A DNA stretch of 64,000 nucleotides from Isoperla grammatica (taxonomy: Eukaryota > Arthropoda > Insecta > Plecoptera > Perlodidae). The notes below the pieces were generated by a model. It saw only the letters and a program-made list of their open reading frames with translations, ran no database searches and was not told the origin of the DNA. Where the stretch lies: the NCBI GenBank assembly GCA_945910005.1, contig OX246740.1, positions 47,104,224 to 47,168,223 on the forward strand, read 5' to 3'. Below, in pieces: positions 26,135 to 37,811 of this stretch; position 1 is the first letter of the stretch, and each line of letters opens with the position of its first letter. Position numbers and translations under genes: made by a program.

Positions 26135-26575
26135 AATATTTTTTCGTAAGAATAGCCGTTATAAGGTGTACACCAGCTTTACCTGATGTGCCCCTCTTCA
26201 GGTGACTACTAGGTTATTAGGGTGTTTGGATAGCTGGAGTGGAATGTCCGACGGCTGTTAATAGGACTCAATCCCAGCATTCGCCTTTACGACTGAGGAA
26301 AACCTCGGAAAAAACCCTCCCTTTTCCTCCCCCTTTCCCTAACCTCCCCGCCATCCCACTTGCCCCTTTCCTTCCAACAGACCCCTATTTATCTTCATAT
26401 TTCACCAACTCATCGTCTCGATTAGCCAAGTTGCAAAAATATGAGACGTAAAGCCCAAAAATCAATTAATCAATCGGACTAAACCTTCAGTCAGGACTTC
26501 CGGTGGCCGGAATCGAACCGGCGACCTTCCGAATAACCGAGTCTTAACACTGAGCCACCTCTATCGGTAACCACA
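26135..26575 (-). repeat. SINE family A copy interrupted by another SINE
   Basis: Inverse copy: 3' body at 26135-26308 (ACCAGCTTTACCTGATGTGC, TCCGACGGCTGTTA) and head at 26478-26575, including box B (minus strand CCGGTTCGATTCCGG) and the 5' end CCGATAGAGGTGGCTCAG. Between them, 26309-26477 is foreign. Confidence 0.8.
26309..26477 (+). repeat. Nin-like SINE 3' end inserted in SINE A
   Basis: C-rich stretch, then CTCATCGTCTCGATTAGCC, AAAATATGAGACGTAAAGCC and an (AATC)n tail: the same 3' end as the SINE at 20577-20965. It is 5'-truncated and its orientation is opposite to the host SINE. Confidence 0.7.
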
Positions 26576-27014
26576 TGAATGAACATCTACAGCTGTTGTT
26601 TAATCCTCCCCAGGCAAGGTCGTGCGTAATCACAATTATCCCTTTATTTGCAGTCCACATGGTTCCTGTCTGTCCTTAGGCCAATCTCTTATTCTCTTGC
26701 AGACTTCTTTTCTCTCCGGGGCTAGAAGTGTGATGATTGGCTTGTGATTTGAATGCGATTACGGTCCATCACCTTGAGACAGACTGATGCTATCAAGTAT
26801 CGGGCGATGGTCAGTAATAATTGATCTTGTAGGTCGTATAATGTGCATTTGTTCGCTTCTGGGTAACAGCTTTATACATGCGATATTTGCATATACAGCT
26901 TTAGAGACTAACACGCTAAATGTTTCGATACAAAAACTTGGATACATGTTTATGTCCGCAATATAAATTCGTCTTGTGTTACGAAGGGCCTTGATAATAG
27001 AGTTATTTTTTTCA

Positions 27015-27264
27015 TAGAAATCCCTCTGTTGATAGGGTGTGCACCACCGGCATCTAAAATGCCCCTTTCAGGATGCTAATGGTCTTTGGATATTTAGGAA
27101 GGAATATCGAATGTCTATATTATAGGAATCAATCCCAGCATTCGTCTGATGAATGAGTAAACCTTGGCGCTATCCTCCAGTTAGGATTGCTTGTGGCCGG
27201 TATCGAACCGGCGACCTCACGCATTATAACCTCGTAAGCTGCACTGAGCCACTACTATCGGTGT
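27015..27264 (-). repeat. SINE family A copy
   Basis: Inverse orientation; the 3' body starts near GGGTGTGCACCACCGGCATC. Box B reads CCGGTTCGATACCGG on the minus strand. The head is at 27230-27262 and its minus strand begins CCGATAGTAGTGGCTCAG. Confidence 0.75.
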
Positions 27265-27437
27265 CGTCTATGCACGTTTCAAAGTCTCGAATGTCATAAA
27301 TGAGCACATCCTATATTTTTTTGTAGTATAAAATATATATGTTTCTTTTGTCTTACAGTAATGGTAGTGTATATTGTTCATCATTTTTTTTTTTTTCATT
27401 GTGTGAGTTACATACATACAATATAATACAAACACAT

Positions 27438-28034
27438 TTACTACGTTTACATGCAGGTTTGAAATCGATTTGAGAACGTTTTGAGTTTTCAAAACAGCAT
27501 ATAAACACTTCGAAAGTGGGTTTGGATCGGTTCGAGTCACGCCTCTTTGCTCGCAGGGGTGACTTGAAAACTAGTTTTGGAAACTGCCATGTAAACACCC
27601 CACTGCCGCCAATACGTTTCGACTTGGCGGGCTCATTAGCAAACTAAACCGGCGGTGGCAGTGCAAAGTGAGGTTAGGTTCTCACTTTTCTACCGCGCTT
27701 GTATCTTCTAGATGGTAATATATTATATTTTGAAGTCGCCAGTCTTAATATATAACAAATGTGTGAGGATTACATGTTGTGACAGCTAAATGTGACAGCT
27801 TTGTTGTTTTGTTGTTGTTGTTGTTGTATAGATTACCCGCACTGCCCTCTCTGTTGTTCCAATGTCTCTTTAGAAAGCAGTGAAATGTCTTATTGTAAGT
27901 GGCGCTGTATACCGGGAAATGTACGAACTAAAAAATGGTTTGAGAACGTATTCAGATCGATGGCATGTAAACGATCGACTGTTTTGGTTTGACTTGAGTC
28001 AAAACTTTTTCAAACCTGCATGTAAACGTAGTAA
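27438..28034. mobile_element. inverted-repeat DNA transposon, non-autonomous, ~0.6 kb
   Basis: Perfect 21-bp inverted ends, beginning CTACGTTTACATGCAGG at 27441 and complemented at 28011-28031; the pairing extends a few bases outward. Subterminal motifs of the form CATGTAAAC recur inside (near 27590 and 27964). No transposase is seen. The terminal CTACGTTTA is shared with the element at 37562-37811, which suggests related families. Confidence 0.75.
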
Positions 28035-28080
28035 TTGATGGTGACAATATTAGAGCAAGTCCCTTAACCCCTTCTATTAT

Positions 28081-28317
28081 ATACCACCTATATATAATCT
28101 AAATTTTGATTTAGTCTTTACTATAGAATATAGTATGGACAAGATTGCGTTCCGCAGTCTTGAGCTGCTATATACCTTTTGTTTAGAGAGTTGTCTTTGC
28201 CTATGCCTTTGAACAAATTTTAAAAATCGGTCGAGATGCGGCCGAGTTGTGGCACTTTTATACCACCTGTCTATAATCTAAATTTTGATTTAGTCTATAC
28301 TATAGTATATAGTATGG
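28081..28317 (+). repeat. two-copy direct repeat, ~58 bp, 178 bp apart
   Basis: ATACCACCTRTMTATAATC..TTTTGATTTAGTCTWTACTA..TATAGTATGGAC occurs at 28081-28139 and 28259-28318. The origin was not recognised. Confidence 0.6.
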
Positions 28318-28522
28318 ACTACTCGAAGTCTTGAATGTCATCATAAATGTGTTTATTGTAACGTAACGCAAGCATCGATCAACATGTTATTGACTAGTGC
28401 CAACTGATCTAGATATCACTGATCCAATGTTACTGCCTTGAGTCTCGTAGGTAGCTTGGCCGTGTTGCAACTCAAGGCACTGCCAAGATGACAAATTACG
28501 GCCTCGAAGCTGGTTTGATGTA

Positions 28523-28930
28523 GCATGAGGTGCCTCACTGGTAGCACGCGAGACTCTAGTCTATGACGCTGCATGTTCGAATCCCGCCATCGAAATTGAA
28601 ACTAAATTTTCATTAATTATCGTTCCTTTTTCTAACTATAATTATAATGTATTATTAGTATTAGTTTTGTTTTGCTGTTTATTATGATTACTTTCTTTCC
28701 ACTGACTGTCTGTTATGTATACATATTTAATTTACATTGTCAGCTCGACCACAAGGATTCCGTTCCTTACGCGAGCTTATCCCCATAACAAGGGTTTCAG
28801 TTTTTTGTATGCATATATTATATTTTGTTTTCTTATGTTTCATTAATGTTTATTGTTTGTATGTACTGGTGGAAGTATGTTTGGGTTGTGTGGGAATAAA
28901 ATGATCTAAAATTGAATTGAATTGAATTGA
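28523..28930 (+). repeat. composite SINE: tRNA-like head, LINE-like 3' end, (ATTGA)n tail
   Basis: The head has box A-like TGCCTCACTGGTAGCACGC and box B GTTCGAATCC (28575-28584). The 3' part (GGATTCCGTTCCTTACGCGA..) looks like a non-LTR retrotransposon 3' end. The element ends in an (ATTGA)n tail at about 28912-28930. A LINE-mobilised SINE is the simplest reading; the partner LINE is not in this window. Confidence 0.6.
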
Positions 28931-31680
28931 CTATGCTGACTGATGGTTTTTGCAAAGGTTTCCTGAGAAAGAACGCGAAAACTGCGTTTGAAGGGTCCAT
29001 TAAGATTGGTGTTAACTAACTTGCGAATCAATAGGCAAGATACCTACATACGTTAATGAGAAATAACGATCAGTATAGATATCGGATACAAAATTAATGC
29101 AGAAGATTTGTGGTTCGAGTAAATACGTGTTCTGTCCAACTTTTGATTTACTTATGTCGCACCCTACCAAGTGGCACATGCATTTTTTTTAAATTTGTAT
29201 ATTAATGTTATACCCGATAAGTATTACTTATCGCTGGTCAAGTTGGATCTCGTCTTGTGGTGATCTGGCCGCAAAGAGGACTCGCATGCATTTGTTACTC
29301 ATCCATTATGGCTTGCTCATTTTTTCAAATTTTCCGTCTGTCTTCTCATTCTCATTCTCATTCGTGCCGGCCCTCTTTACGACCCACCAACCCCCTAAAT
29401 AGACTCCCCTAAGTGTGATGTATCTCATTCGGCCTGCATCATATGAAACATGACCTAGTTGTCGAGAACGGCGTAAAGTAACTAACTATACTTAAACCAC
29501 CAAGTTCAGGCCTGAAAGGGTAAAGCCATAAAAGTGTAGATTAGTTTTCAAGCGGTTACCGTAAAGTAATAGCCCGTTAACCTGCGGCCTACCAAAGATT
29601 AGGCCTACCATCCAACTAGCGTCGAACAGACGAACAATACATTAGGTTTTTTTAATAATTCGACCTTCATTTCTTGCGGCAAGGTTATCACCTGGGCAAA
29701 AAAACTGGTTCGTGTGTTTGCCAGCTTCATCTGTCGCGCTCCCGGTTTTTTGTCTACCCCATCCGCGCCCAAGAACCAACGCCCTTTTTACCGTTGCGAT
29801 AAGTTTTGAAAAGAAGTTCCAATTATTAAAATCGATTATCTAATGAGTGTATTATATGAGAGCGTATGCAAGCAATTCCATCATCAGCCACTTAAAGGAT
29901 AACGTCAATTATTTTGTATAATGTGTTCATTATACTCTGTGCACGTATAAAATGTACTTCGGTACACGTGCACTCAAGTTATTATGTTTTTTAATTTGAA
30001 TATTAAACGTAAAAACTGAAGTTGAATACACAAAATAAAAAGTTATTTAATGGAAAAATTGTTCTTAACGTCAATCAATGTCAAATTTTAATTACGCTGA
30101 AATGTTGGAAATATAACTGATATTAATTACACATAGATTTTTTAAGGTGACATGTTTATTGCCAATTTAAATATTTATAAGGACTTGGCTGTATAAGGCC
30201 TTAATACCGTTTTTGTATAGCTATTTTAGTGCACGGACCAGTTTTGTTTTTGTGAATATTGCAATAAAGTCATATTACACCGTAGATCACTAACTCAACT
30301 GGATAGTTATATCGCGTGTTGGCAGTTTTTGTAATTAATTTGATGTCTAAATTAATCGAGGCATAATTGAAGGTGTAAACTAAAACACGCCAAATAGCTT
30401 GGAAATTATGACCGAAAGATGTCACAATTTGTGGAGTTGGCATGTCGACACATTCTTGCATATATGAGTATTGTTTTTGTCTACTAATGAAATTCAACTC
30501 TATGCTACAAAAATCATTTGTAAAAATATACATCTTTTAAAATTTTACGCCGCAACTTTATCTCCTAGACTATTTACTATTGCTTTAAACAAGAAAATCA
30601 TTCATATATCAGTACCTTCCCGCTTCAATGGATCGGATTGCTTGCATTTTGCAATCAAAACAGTTGTAAATTTTTGACATTATAATAGTATGTCGTTTGA
30701 GTACCGAATCCGAATTGACATGTTGATGTTTGGAATCTTATTAAATAAATGTTGGACAACATTTCCAACTTTCATTGAGGTTTCAGACAAAACAAAATTG
30801 ATTACAATCATATTAATATACCGTTCACTCAACAAAACCTTAATTTAACAATATTGTGTATTACCTAACGTATCAACATCTTAAAACTAAATAATTAAAT
30901 TAATCAGACCTACGCGTATTCGCCAGCGTGAGGGTATCAATTCAATTTAATTAGTATTTATAACTGTTTAACAAAACTGTTGATGAGTACTTCCAAAAGA
31001 AACCAGTGTGGCGATGATTTTCAAATAAATGCATTTATCGATGTAAAATCTCAATACCGATGGTAATTGATCAACGTCAAATCGAGACATGGAAAATTTC
31101 CCGGCATTGATATCGAAACGTAAAACATCGTTTTCTAAAAAAGAAAAATTGTTTTAAATTAATAAAAGATTAGGTAATAGACACTAACCCCAACATTTTT
31201 TTGTTTGAGCCAAACTGCGTCGTCAAACATGAATATAAACTAGACCTGGCATTCAAACCACCGTCAATGTCACAGCATTGAGATGAACAATATCTGATAA
31301 GACATTACGGGCCGATAATATGAATGAAATGTCTTTTCTGTGAAATTGACTTTATTGTTGTGTTGATCACATAAAAAAGAAAATTTGATTTGATTCTTTA
31401 CCCAAATAATCGATGTTTAAAATCAACGTCGACCTCAATTAATAGTCGATTTCCATCCTTAATTATAACTCTCTGAATCTGACAGCGTGCATTTTGATTG
31501 AATTTTGCTAAGATATCTACACCGTATAAGAAGTATATTAATTATTAATAAACCAACTCGGTTTGGAGGTTGGGTCGTAGTCAAACAACTTAGAAACCCA
31601 ACCGCTTTTGGTCCGATCATCCGATGTTAGATAATAATACCTGCCAGTGTCCACCTGACGCACAATGCGTAGTGATTCTC
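28931..31680. other. intergenic, no gene seen
   Basis: No exon recognised. A possible SINE 3' end lies near 29330-29485 (GTCGAGAACGGCGTAAAGTA with short AACT repeats), and a small (TTCTCA)n tract lies near 29343. The right-hand 150 bp border the gene 2 promoter. Confidence 0.45.
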
Positions 31681-31689
31681 ACACAATGC

Positions 31690-31854
31690 CCGGCCGGTCG
31701 CTTCAAGGACGAATGGTAGCGCCGAAAACTGGAGGGTAACACTGCAAAAGGATACTCCCAGAAAATAGTTCCCTAGGTTTTTGAAAGTATAAAACGAGCG
31801 GTTGGCGGGGTAGAAGGTACATTCTCTCCAGTTTACTCGAAGAACCGTCTAGCC
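31690..31854 (+). promoter_or_regulatory. gene 2 promoter and 5'UTR
   Basis: In order: TTCAAGGACGA (31702-31712), GGGTAAC, CTCCCAGAAAATAGTTCC (31755-31772), TATAAAA (31788-31794), an initiator-like ACATTC near 31819-31824 and CTCTCCAGTT (31824-31833). All recur in genes 3-6 at similar spacing. TCAAGG followed by an RCGA tail resembles a monomeric nuclear-receptor (FTZ-F1-like) site, with a mismatch at one consensus base. FTZ-F1 is a known driver of insect cuticle genes; its role here is inference. Confidence 0.75.
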
Positions 31855-34220
31855 ATGAAGTGTATGGTGAGTAACAGTCTTTAATACATACTTAGTGTTT
31901 AATATTTTTGGTTGGGTTGGAGTTAGATTCAATATTGTATCAAGCCATTGATACGAAGAATATTTAACATGTGTACACTAGTACATAGTATAGTTATCCT
32001 AAATTATTTACATTATTTATTTAAAATTTAGCTTAATAAAAACATAGAAAGATCAATCAAAATATTTCAGCAGGAAAATTGATAATAATAATTTTGAGTA
32101 ATGTAATATTGAAAAAATGATAAATTAGCTTTTGCCTTAGTATTTTACCTACTTGAGGTAACAGTTATAATATAGCTTGTTTGAGTATATATTTTCACGG
32201 CATGCGAAGGACAGAGGGCAGAGAATTAAAATCAAGTCAATAACTGTGCTACAAAACCACAAAATAGGCTATATGGCTTCAATGCTTATTTTACATGACT
32301 TTATCATCAATGTGTAAAATACAGTGATAACTTTCAGTTATCTGTACATTTTTTAAATATTCCTATAGTATTATGAAGATGTTTATCGAATTCAAGCATA
32401 AGTAATACAAACTATTGATTGAAATGTTATGTCTAAATAGTGTCAACACCGTGTAAAGAACATCACTTAAAATATGTTAGTTTAACAATTTGCCAATGTG
32501 TGAGCATTATTTTACAACGTAATTCTTGAACAAAGAAGTAACTTTATGTTAAACAATGTCAACATGAAAAAGGTGGTAGTCATTTATGCTCCAAATGTAT
32601 ATACAACACAAATTTAATGTAAATCATACACAATAGGTATGCAAACTTTTCTGCAATTATAAATTAGCCACTTATCAGTTTATGTAGATTCTATGTCATT
32701 CACATATAACTTCTTTGCATGGTATACCTTGGCATGGTATACCTCGAGGAATATTTCTGTGATCAGTGAAAAGTAGTGATACATTTTTTCCATTAGAAGG
32801 TATTGTTGCTGTAAGTGGTAATTAGTGTGCAAAAGTATTTTCATTTCTTGATTCAATACATTCTATACATTACACATAAATCAAGTGGCTGATTAAATTA
32901 TTGATTAGAATGTGAAATCCCATATAAAAGTTGTGATATTACTCGATAAAACCAACATTATAACTCAGTAATTACAAATGTCCTTAGCCGGTTCCTCATT
33001 AGTTAGGAACGGATACAGACGTATATTTCCCACATCAATACTTTTATCTAAACAAGGTGTTGGTTCGTCCAAGTAAATTAATTTTTAATTACAAAACGAT
33101 ATGGTTATAACTGTTTCCTACTCGCTTAAATTTTAATACTTCACTGTATGTAAAGATTAAGTACATATTTTGTAACAAGTCTAGTACTATCTTACAACTT
33201 ACCGATGTATAGCGTAAATCGAAAGAAGGTACAAGATATTATGTGCTTCCAAGAAGTATGAAACTTATTTGTGCTCTTCTCTTGTTTCAGATCGCATTCG
33301 CCTGCCTGTTGGCTGTTGCCTCCGCTGGATACGTGAACAACGCCGTCGTCTACGGCGCGTACGATGATGGCTCCTACAAGGGAGAGTTCTACAACGGAGC
33401 TCTTGGTGGTGTCTACGCTGGCGCCCTAGGGTACTCCACCCTGGGATCCAAGGCCGTTGCCTACAACGCCCCCATTGTCTCCGCACCCCACCCCGTTCGC
33501 GTCGCTCAGACCTACGCTGCTCCCCTTGTCCAGACCTACGCCCAGGGATACTCTCCCATCGCCTACTCTGGATACGCTCACGGTTACAACTACGCCGCCA
33601 AGCCCATCGCCTACTCCGCATACGCCGCTCCCCTCGCCTCTGAGGCTCGTCTTGTAGACCCCGTTGCCATCGCCGCTGGAGCTCCCCTGCCCACCGGAGA
33701 CACCGTCGAGGTCGCCGCCGCTAAGGCCGTCCACTTCCAGGCCCATGCCGCCGCTAAGGGAATCGCATACTCTGCCTACTCCCCAGCTCTTGCCTACTCT
33801 GGATACGCCGCACCCATCGCTCGCGCCGTTGCCCCCATCGCCCAAGGATACGGATACGCCGTCGCCGCTCCCGTCGCCCTCGCCTCTGAGGCTCGTCTGA
33901 TCGACCCCGTTGCCATCGCCGCTGGAGCTCCCCTGCCCACCGGAGACACCGTTGAGGTCGCCGCCGCTAAGGCTTTCCACCACCAGGCTCATGTTGAGGC
34001 CAAGACCGGTCACCTTCTCGCCAAGAGCGGACACTTCATCACCAAGCGTAGCCCCGGCTACCTTGCCACCGGATACGCCGCACCCCTCGCCTACTCCACC
34101 CCCCTGGCCTACTCTGCCCCCGTCCAGAGCTACGGATACTCCAGCTACGCTTCTCCCCTCGCCTACTCCGGATACACCGGATACGGATATGGTGGACACC
34201 TTGGAGCCTACTACGGTTAA
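31855..34220 (+). CDS. gene 2: cuticle-protein-like, RR-less, two-module, 313 aa
   Basis: Exon 1 is 31855-31866 (M-K-C-M). A GTGAGT..TTTCAG phase-0 intron of 1424 bp follows, then exon 2 is 33291-34220. The signal peptide is residues 1-16. Next come a YGAYDDGSYKGEFYNG motif (from ~residue 25), a Y-N-A-P-I-V-S-A-P-H-P-V segment and A/Y/P-rich spacers. Module A is at ~121-160 (EARLVDP..EVAAAKAVHFQAHAAAK) and module B at ~203-242 (EARLIDP..AFHHQAHVEAK). Lys256-Arg-Ser-Pro precedes a Tyr/Gly/Ala tail ending GAYYG. I see no RR domain. Kinship to gene 1 rests on exon structure, signal peptide, the module and the C-terminus, so a secreted cuticle structural protein is the likely role. Long antisense frames over exon 2 are by-products of its GC-rich codons. 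Confidence 0.92.
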
Positions 34221-34309
34221 GCTCAACTACTTCCACATCTTCGAACTGATTCCATCATCTTCTCAACTTGAATATCCACGAGTTGGCACAAAATATAATG
34301 ACGGAGTTT

Positions 34310-34370
34310 AACTGGAGAGTTTCTCAATGTCACCTGACAACAGTTGGACATATTGTCAGAGCTGTTGTCA
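34310..34370 (+). promoter_or_regulatory. gene 2 3'UTR: complementary block and 36-nt hairpin
   Basis: AACTGGAGAG (34310-34319) is the exact complement of the 5'UTR CTCTCCAGTT of the same gene. The hairpin at 34335-34370 has a 9-bp perfect stem (TGACAACAG/CTGTTGTCA), an internal loop and an upper GACA/TGTC stem with a TAT loop. Confidence 0.75.
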
Positions 34371-34485
34371 AATATTTTGTTGTCATACTTTATCTTCAAA
34401 CTGTTTCCACCTGGAAATTGTTCTGTTTTCCATTCTATTGAATCATTTTCATGTGTACAGTTTTGTATAGTATAACTTGACCCAA

Positions 34486-34491
34486 AATAAA
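34486..34491 (+). terminator. gene 2 poly(A) signal
   Basis: AATAAA inside the family-conserved context TTGACCCAAAATAAA, 265 bp after the stop. Confidence 0.85.
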
Positions 34492-35035
34492 TATCATTGC
34501 ACATCAAACCAACCTGAAATTTATTTTGTATGATTACCTTTGCCCTCACTATCCTTAATCCCCTTAGAACAATTTAGTTGCAAGTCTAATACATTGCAAA
34601 ATATGCATTGTACAAGTAAATTTCATGTTTTTTTTGCGATTTTAAATTTTATTTTTTACTTATTATCACTATAAAAGGATGCCACTTTTATCAATGCCTC
34701 ACATCTGTTAAAGTCTTATATCTCTTCAAAATGGTGCACCCTGCAGCAGAGATTCCTATACAATTTAATTTATTTGGGTCAGTTGGTTGTTTTCACTTCT
34801 AGTTTACATAACGAGAAAATTAATTATTTTACTTTGTTGACCTTATTGAGATTTTGATCCATTTCAAAATATTCCAATTTACGCTAGTCATTTTAAATAT
34901 GTCGATATTTCTTTTGCAAAAAAAATCTGATGTGATCCGTTTAGATTAAATTAGACGATTTGAAAAACTGGCAAAATTGACCAATTTTATCCTTACACAA
35001 TCCATTTCCCATCCTGTCTTTAAGAATAGCTAACT
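34492..35035. other. intergenic, nothing recognised
   Basis: AT-rich sequence after the gene 2 poly(A) signal with no exon or repeat boundary seen. Confidence 0.45.
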
Positions 35036-35182
35036 GTATAAATAAAATACATAGACCCATATTTAGAGTTTATACCTACTCAGTCACATAGCTGATTTTC
35101 AGTGAGGACTTTCAGAAGCAACTAAGGCAACCCTGCAGGCTCCGAACACCATCGACGAGTGAGCGATAACCAACCAAAGATC
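35036..35182 (-). repeat. SINE family D, uninterrupted copy
   Basis: On the minus strand: GCTCACTCGTCGATGGTGTT, CCTGCAGGG, CCTCACTGAAAATCAGC, ACTGAGTAGG, then an AT-rich tail. It is collinear with the two halves flanking the hAT element at 39.1-40.1 kb, so it serves as the filled-site control. Confidence 0.7.
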
Positions 35183-36339
35183 GATGTATATTTTAACATT
35201 TAGCCCCTGCCCACATAATTCTATATTTTTTTTATATTGAATGCCATTTTAAAGATACAATCAAAAAACTTAAATTCTTACAGTTTTCAATCTATTTCGA
35301 ACACCAAATAAGCATTTGTCGTTTCAAAACAGATGAACTTTTTTATTTGTTATTGGGTGTGTAACGACGTACTTGACAACTAGGTCAGTTTTTACGTCGG
35401 GGGGGGGGTGATTGGAGAAAAGGGACAAGTACGGCGTAATGTGGGGGGGGGGGGTTGGAGGGCGGAATATTGCGTTTCGTCTGGCTTCGCGCTCCACCTC
35501 GACCTGCTGGGTTGCAGAAGCATACGCTTCCACTGGTATAGCTCGGAGTCAACAAAACACGCAAACCTGCCCACCACAATAAAGTATAGTCCTTGGGGGG
35601 GGGGGGGGGGGGGGGGGCATTCCTGAAAGTTGTCACAGTAACAATTCTTTATATTCACGTGACGTCACTGACATTGTTGGCGGCCATATTCCCGTACATG
35701 AGGTATTGCAGTTCGTACACATAGCGGCCATCATCCCGTACACGAAGTCATTGTTGTAGACAAACAAATGACTGTATTGCATTCCAAGAATACTCTGAGT
35801 GTTTTCCACGCGGTCCGCCAAAGCAATCAGCCAATATCAAATCACAAGCACGTAGATATCACTTAAAGTTATTGTCACTTCTTGACAACTTTAAGGAAAA
35901 GTCCCCCATACTGGCCAAACAGCTGAATCCCGTTTTTGGGTGTGTGTGACGCCCGTTTTCGTGCCACGAAGTTTACCTGCATGTCTGCCGCGAGGTAACT
36001 GAGACGTAAGCTCACTGCTATCGTTGCGTAGGGGATGCGTCAGACGTTGACTACTTGGGAGGGTTGGGGGAGGGGGAAGAGAGGCAAACATACAGACAAC
36101 AAGACCACAATAGTCAGTTCTCAGACGGCGATGGAGAGGGAAACGGCGGACGTGAATTACGGGCGTAAGTGGCGTTTAGATCCAATTACAGTAAGTGAAA
36201 TCACGTCATCACGTTAGTAAAATCATCACCTCGTTCACGTGACATTTGTAAAACACGTTAATTAATAAAAGCTACGCGTAAGATGTAGGTTATTGTCAAT
36301 TGTCGATTGTCAATTGTCATGTGAAATTAGATTCAATTG

Positions 36340-36422
36340 CTATGCGCGGTGGCAGGTGCTGTTAGAGCGAAGGTCCTAAGTGTACACACTAAGGGATGGA
36401 GGTTCGAATCCCGCATCAGGTA
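36340..36422 (+). repeat. SINE family B, tRNA-derived head (copy 2)
   Basis: GCGCGGTGGCAGGTG, AGGTCCTAAGTGTACACAC, then box B GGTTCGAATCCCGC. Same order as the copy at 15.7 kb. Confidence 0.65.
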
Positions 36423-37033
36423 ATGAGGAGCTTCGTAATCATGTAATTAATCTTCATCTATCAACCCGCATCGTATCACGATAGAATGACTTCAATAATA
36501 GATACGTAAAGCAACAAGAATTATCATCATCGTTATCATCATTGAATTGAATTGTATACTTAGCTGAATTCTCGCAAATAGATCAATTTACATAACTGTA
36601 GAGACGTGTTGTGTATTTTCATAGTGACTTTAAAGCAAGCGTTCCTATATTATATACAATAATGTACTCTTAAACCATTGCATTGTTACTAATTCTGTCT
36701 GTCAAAGCGTATTTTGATTTGCATGCGCGAATCTTTATATCAAATTAACGAATAGTTCAATTTTGGGAACACTAGCTTACGTAGCGTATACGATAATGTG
36801 TAATAACTCCGGTTTAGAGGACTATATTCAATGTTATTGTGTTTATTGTGTAGTCCGCAATATCAAACAACGTAAACATACTGGTGTTATCTTGAGAATA
36901 TTGAAACAGACCGCCGATTAGGTTTTGTTGATATAATTCTAGTTACTTTACGTCTCTATCATTGCAATCATGTTATTCGATACGATGAGGGGTGATAGAT
37001 GAAGATGAAGGACTGTTACAAGAAACTCATGTT

Positions 37034-37112
37034 TTATGCGGGATTCGATCCCGCATCATACGCTTAGGACCTGCGCCTCAACCACATGAGCAACAGTGGA
37101 CGGCGATTGGTT
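37034..37112 (-). repeat. SINE family B, tRNA-derived head (copy 3)
   Basis: Inverse copy with GGATTCGATCCCGC, CGCTTAGGACCTGC and CCACATGAGC; the minus strand matches copies 1 and 2. Confidence 0.65.
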
Positions 37113-37123
37113 TTGCATCAGCT

Positions 37124-37225
37124 AAATGACAAATTTAAAAACTTAAAAATGACAAATTTAAAAACTTAAAAATATCGTTTTTGACAAATTTAAATGACAA
37201 ATTTAAATGACAAATTTAAAAACTT
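37124..37225 (+). repeat. short tandem array, TGACAAATTTAAA-based
   Basis: Units of AAATGACAAATTTAAA with or without AACTTAAAAATATCG repeat about five times. Confidence 0.75.
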
Positions 37226-37561
37226 AAAAATATCGTTATTGTTACGATGGTTATTTTTTTAATTAATTCAAAAAGTATTATTCATTAATTAATTTATGAA
37301 TCATAAAGCTTGCTTTAACTGGATGTCAACGCCACTTAACAACACCACCTCGTGGTGAATTGGAAAAGATTACAATCGGTGTGATGCTTGTGACCTTGTG
37401 TAGTGATTAGTGACTGTGATTGTGTTGTGACTAGTGATAGTGTTGTGGTTGTGAGTACCAGTGATCGACACCCAAACGGATACATCTAGAGTAGACACAT
37501 TTACGTCACGAGCTGTACCAACCCAGGGAGTGAAGCAAGGTAAAGCACAATAATTCTATCT

Positions 37562-37811
37562 CTACGTTTATCAAGAGAACTGGGCTCGCACTGGGTGGTG
37601 GGAGCCGAGTTTAGTGCGCACCGAGTTCGACTGATAAACACCTCAGCTCGAGCTTATTTCAGTTCTGTTAAGAAGCCGATCTAGTCCGGTTTAATAGGAC
37701 TAGAGATAGGGTTCAATACAGGAGAAACCCGGATTGAAATGCTTGCTAAACGGGTTCCAAACTCAGTGCGTACTGAAGCCAGTCCGAAGCCAGTCCGCTT
37801 GATAAACGTAG
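37562..37811. mobile_element. inverted-repeat element (MITE-like), 250 bp
   Basis: Perfect 14-bp ends, CTACGTTTATCAAG at 37562-37575 and the complement at 37798-37811. Looser inverted similarity continues inward (GGGCTCGCACTGGG against CTCAGTGCGTACTG). No coding capacity. Confidence 0.7.

Larger units (their letters stand above)
35183..37561. other. intergenic with SINE B copies and poly-G tracts
   Basis: No exon seen. Contains G runs (35399-35408, 35442-35453, 35595-35617), two family B SINE heads (36340-36422 and 37034-37110) and a short tandem array at 37124-37225. The P-rich and G-rich open frames near 35.4-35.6 kb come from the G runs. Confidence 0.5.

Noticed and set aside
33426..34226. 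Long antisense open frames (260-310 codons) opposite exon 2 of every cuticle gene, and alternate-frame Pro/Ser/Arg-rich frames
   Set aside because: They mirror the GC-rich codon pattern of the sense gene (GCC/TAC/GGA), have odd low-complexity composition, and recur only because the sense sequences are paralogous.
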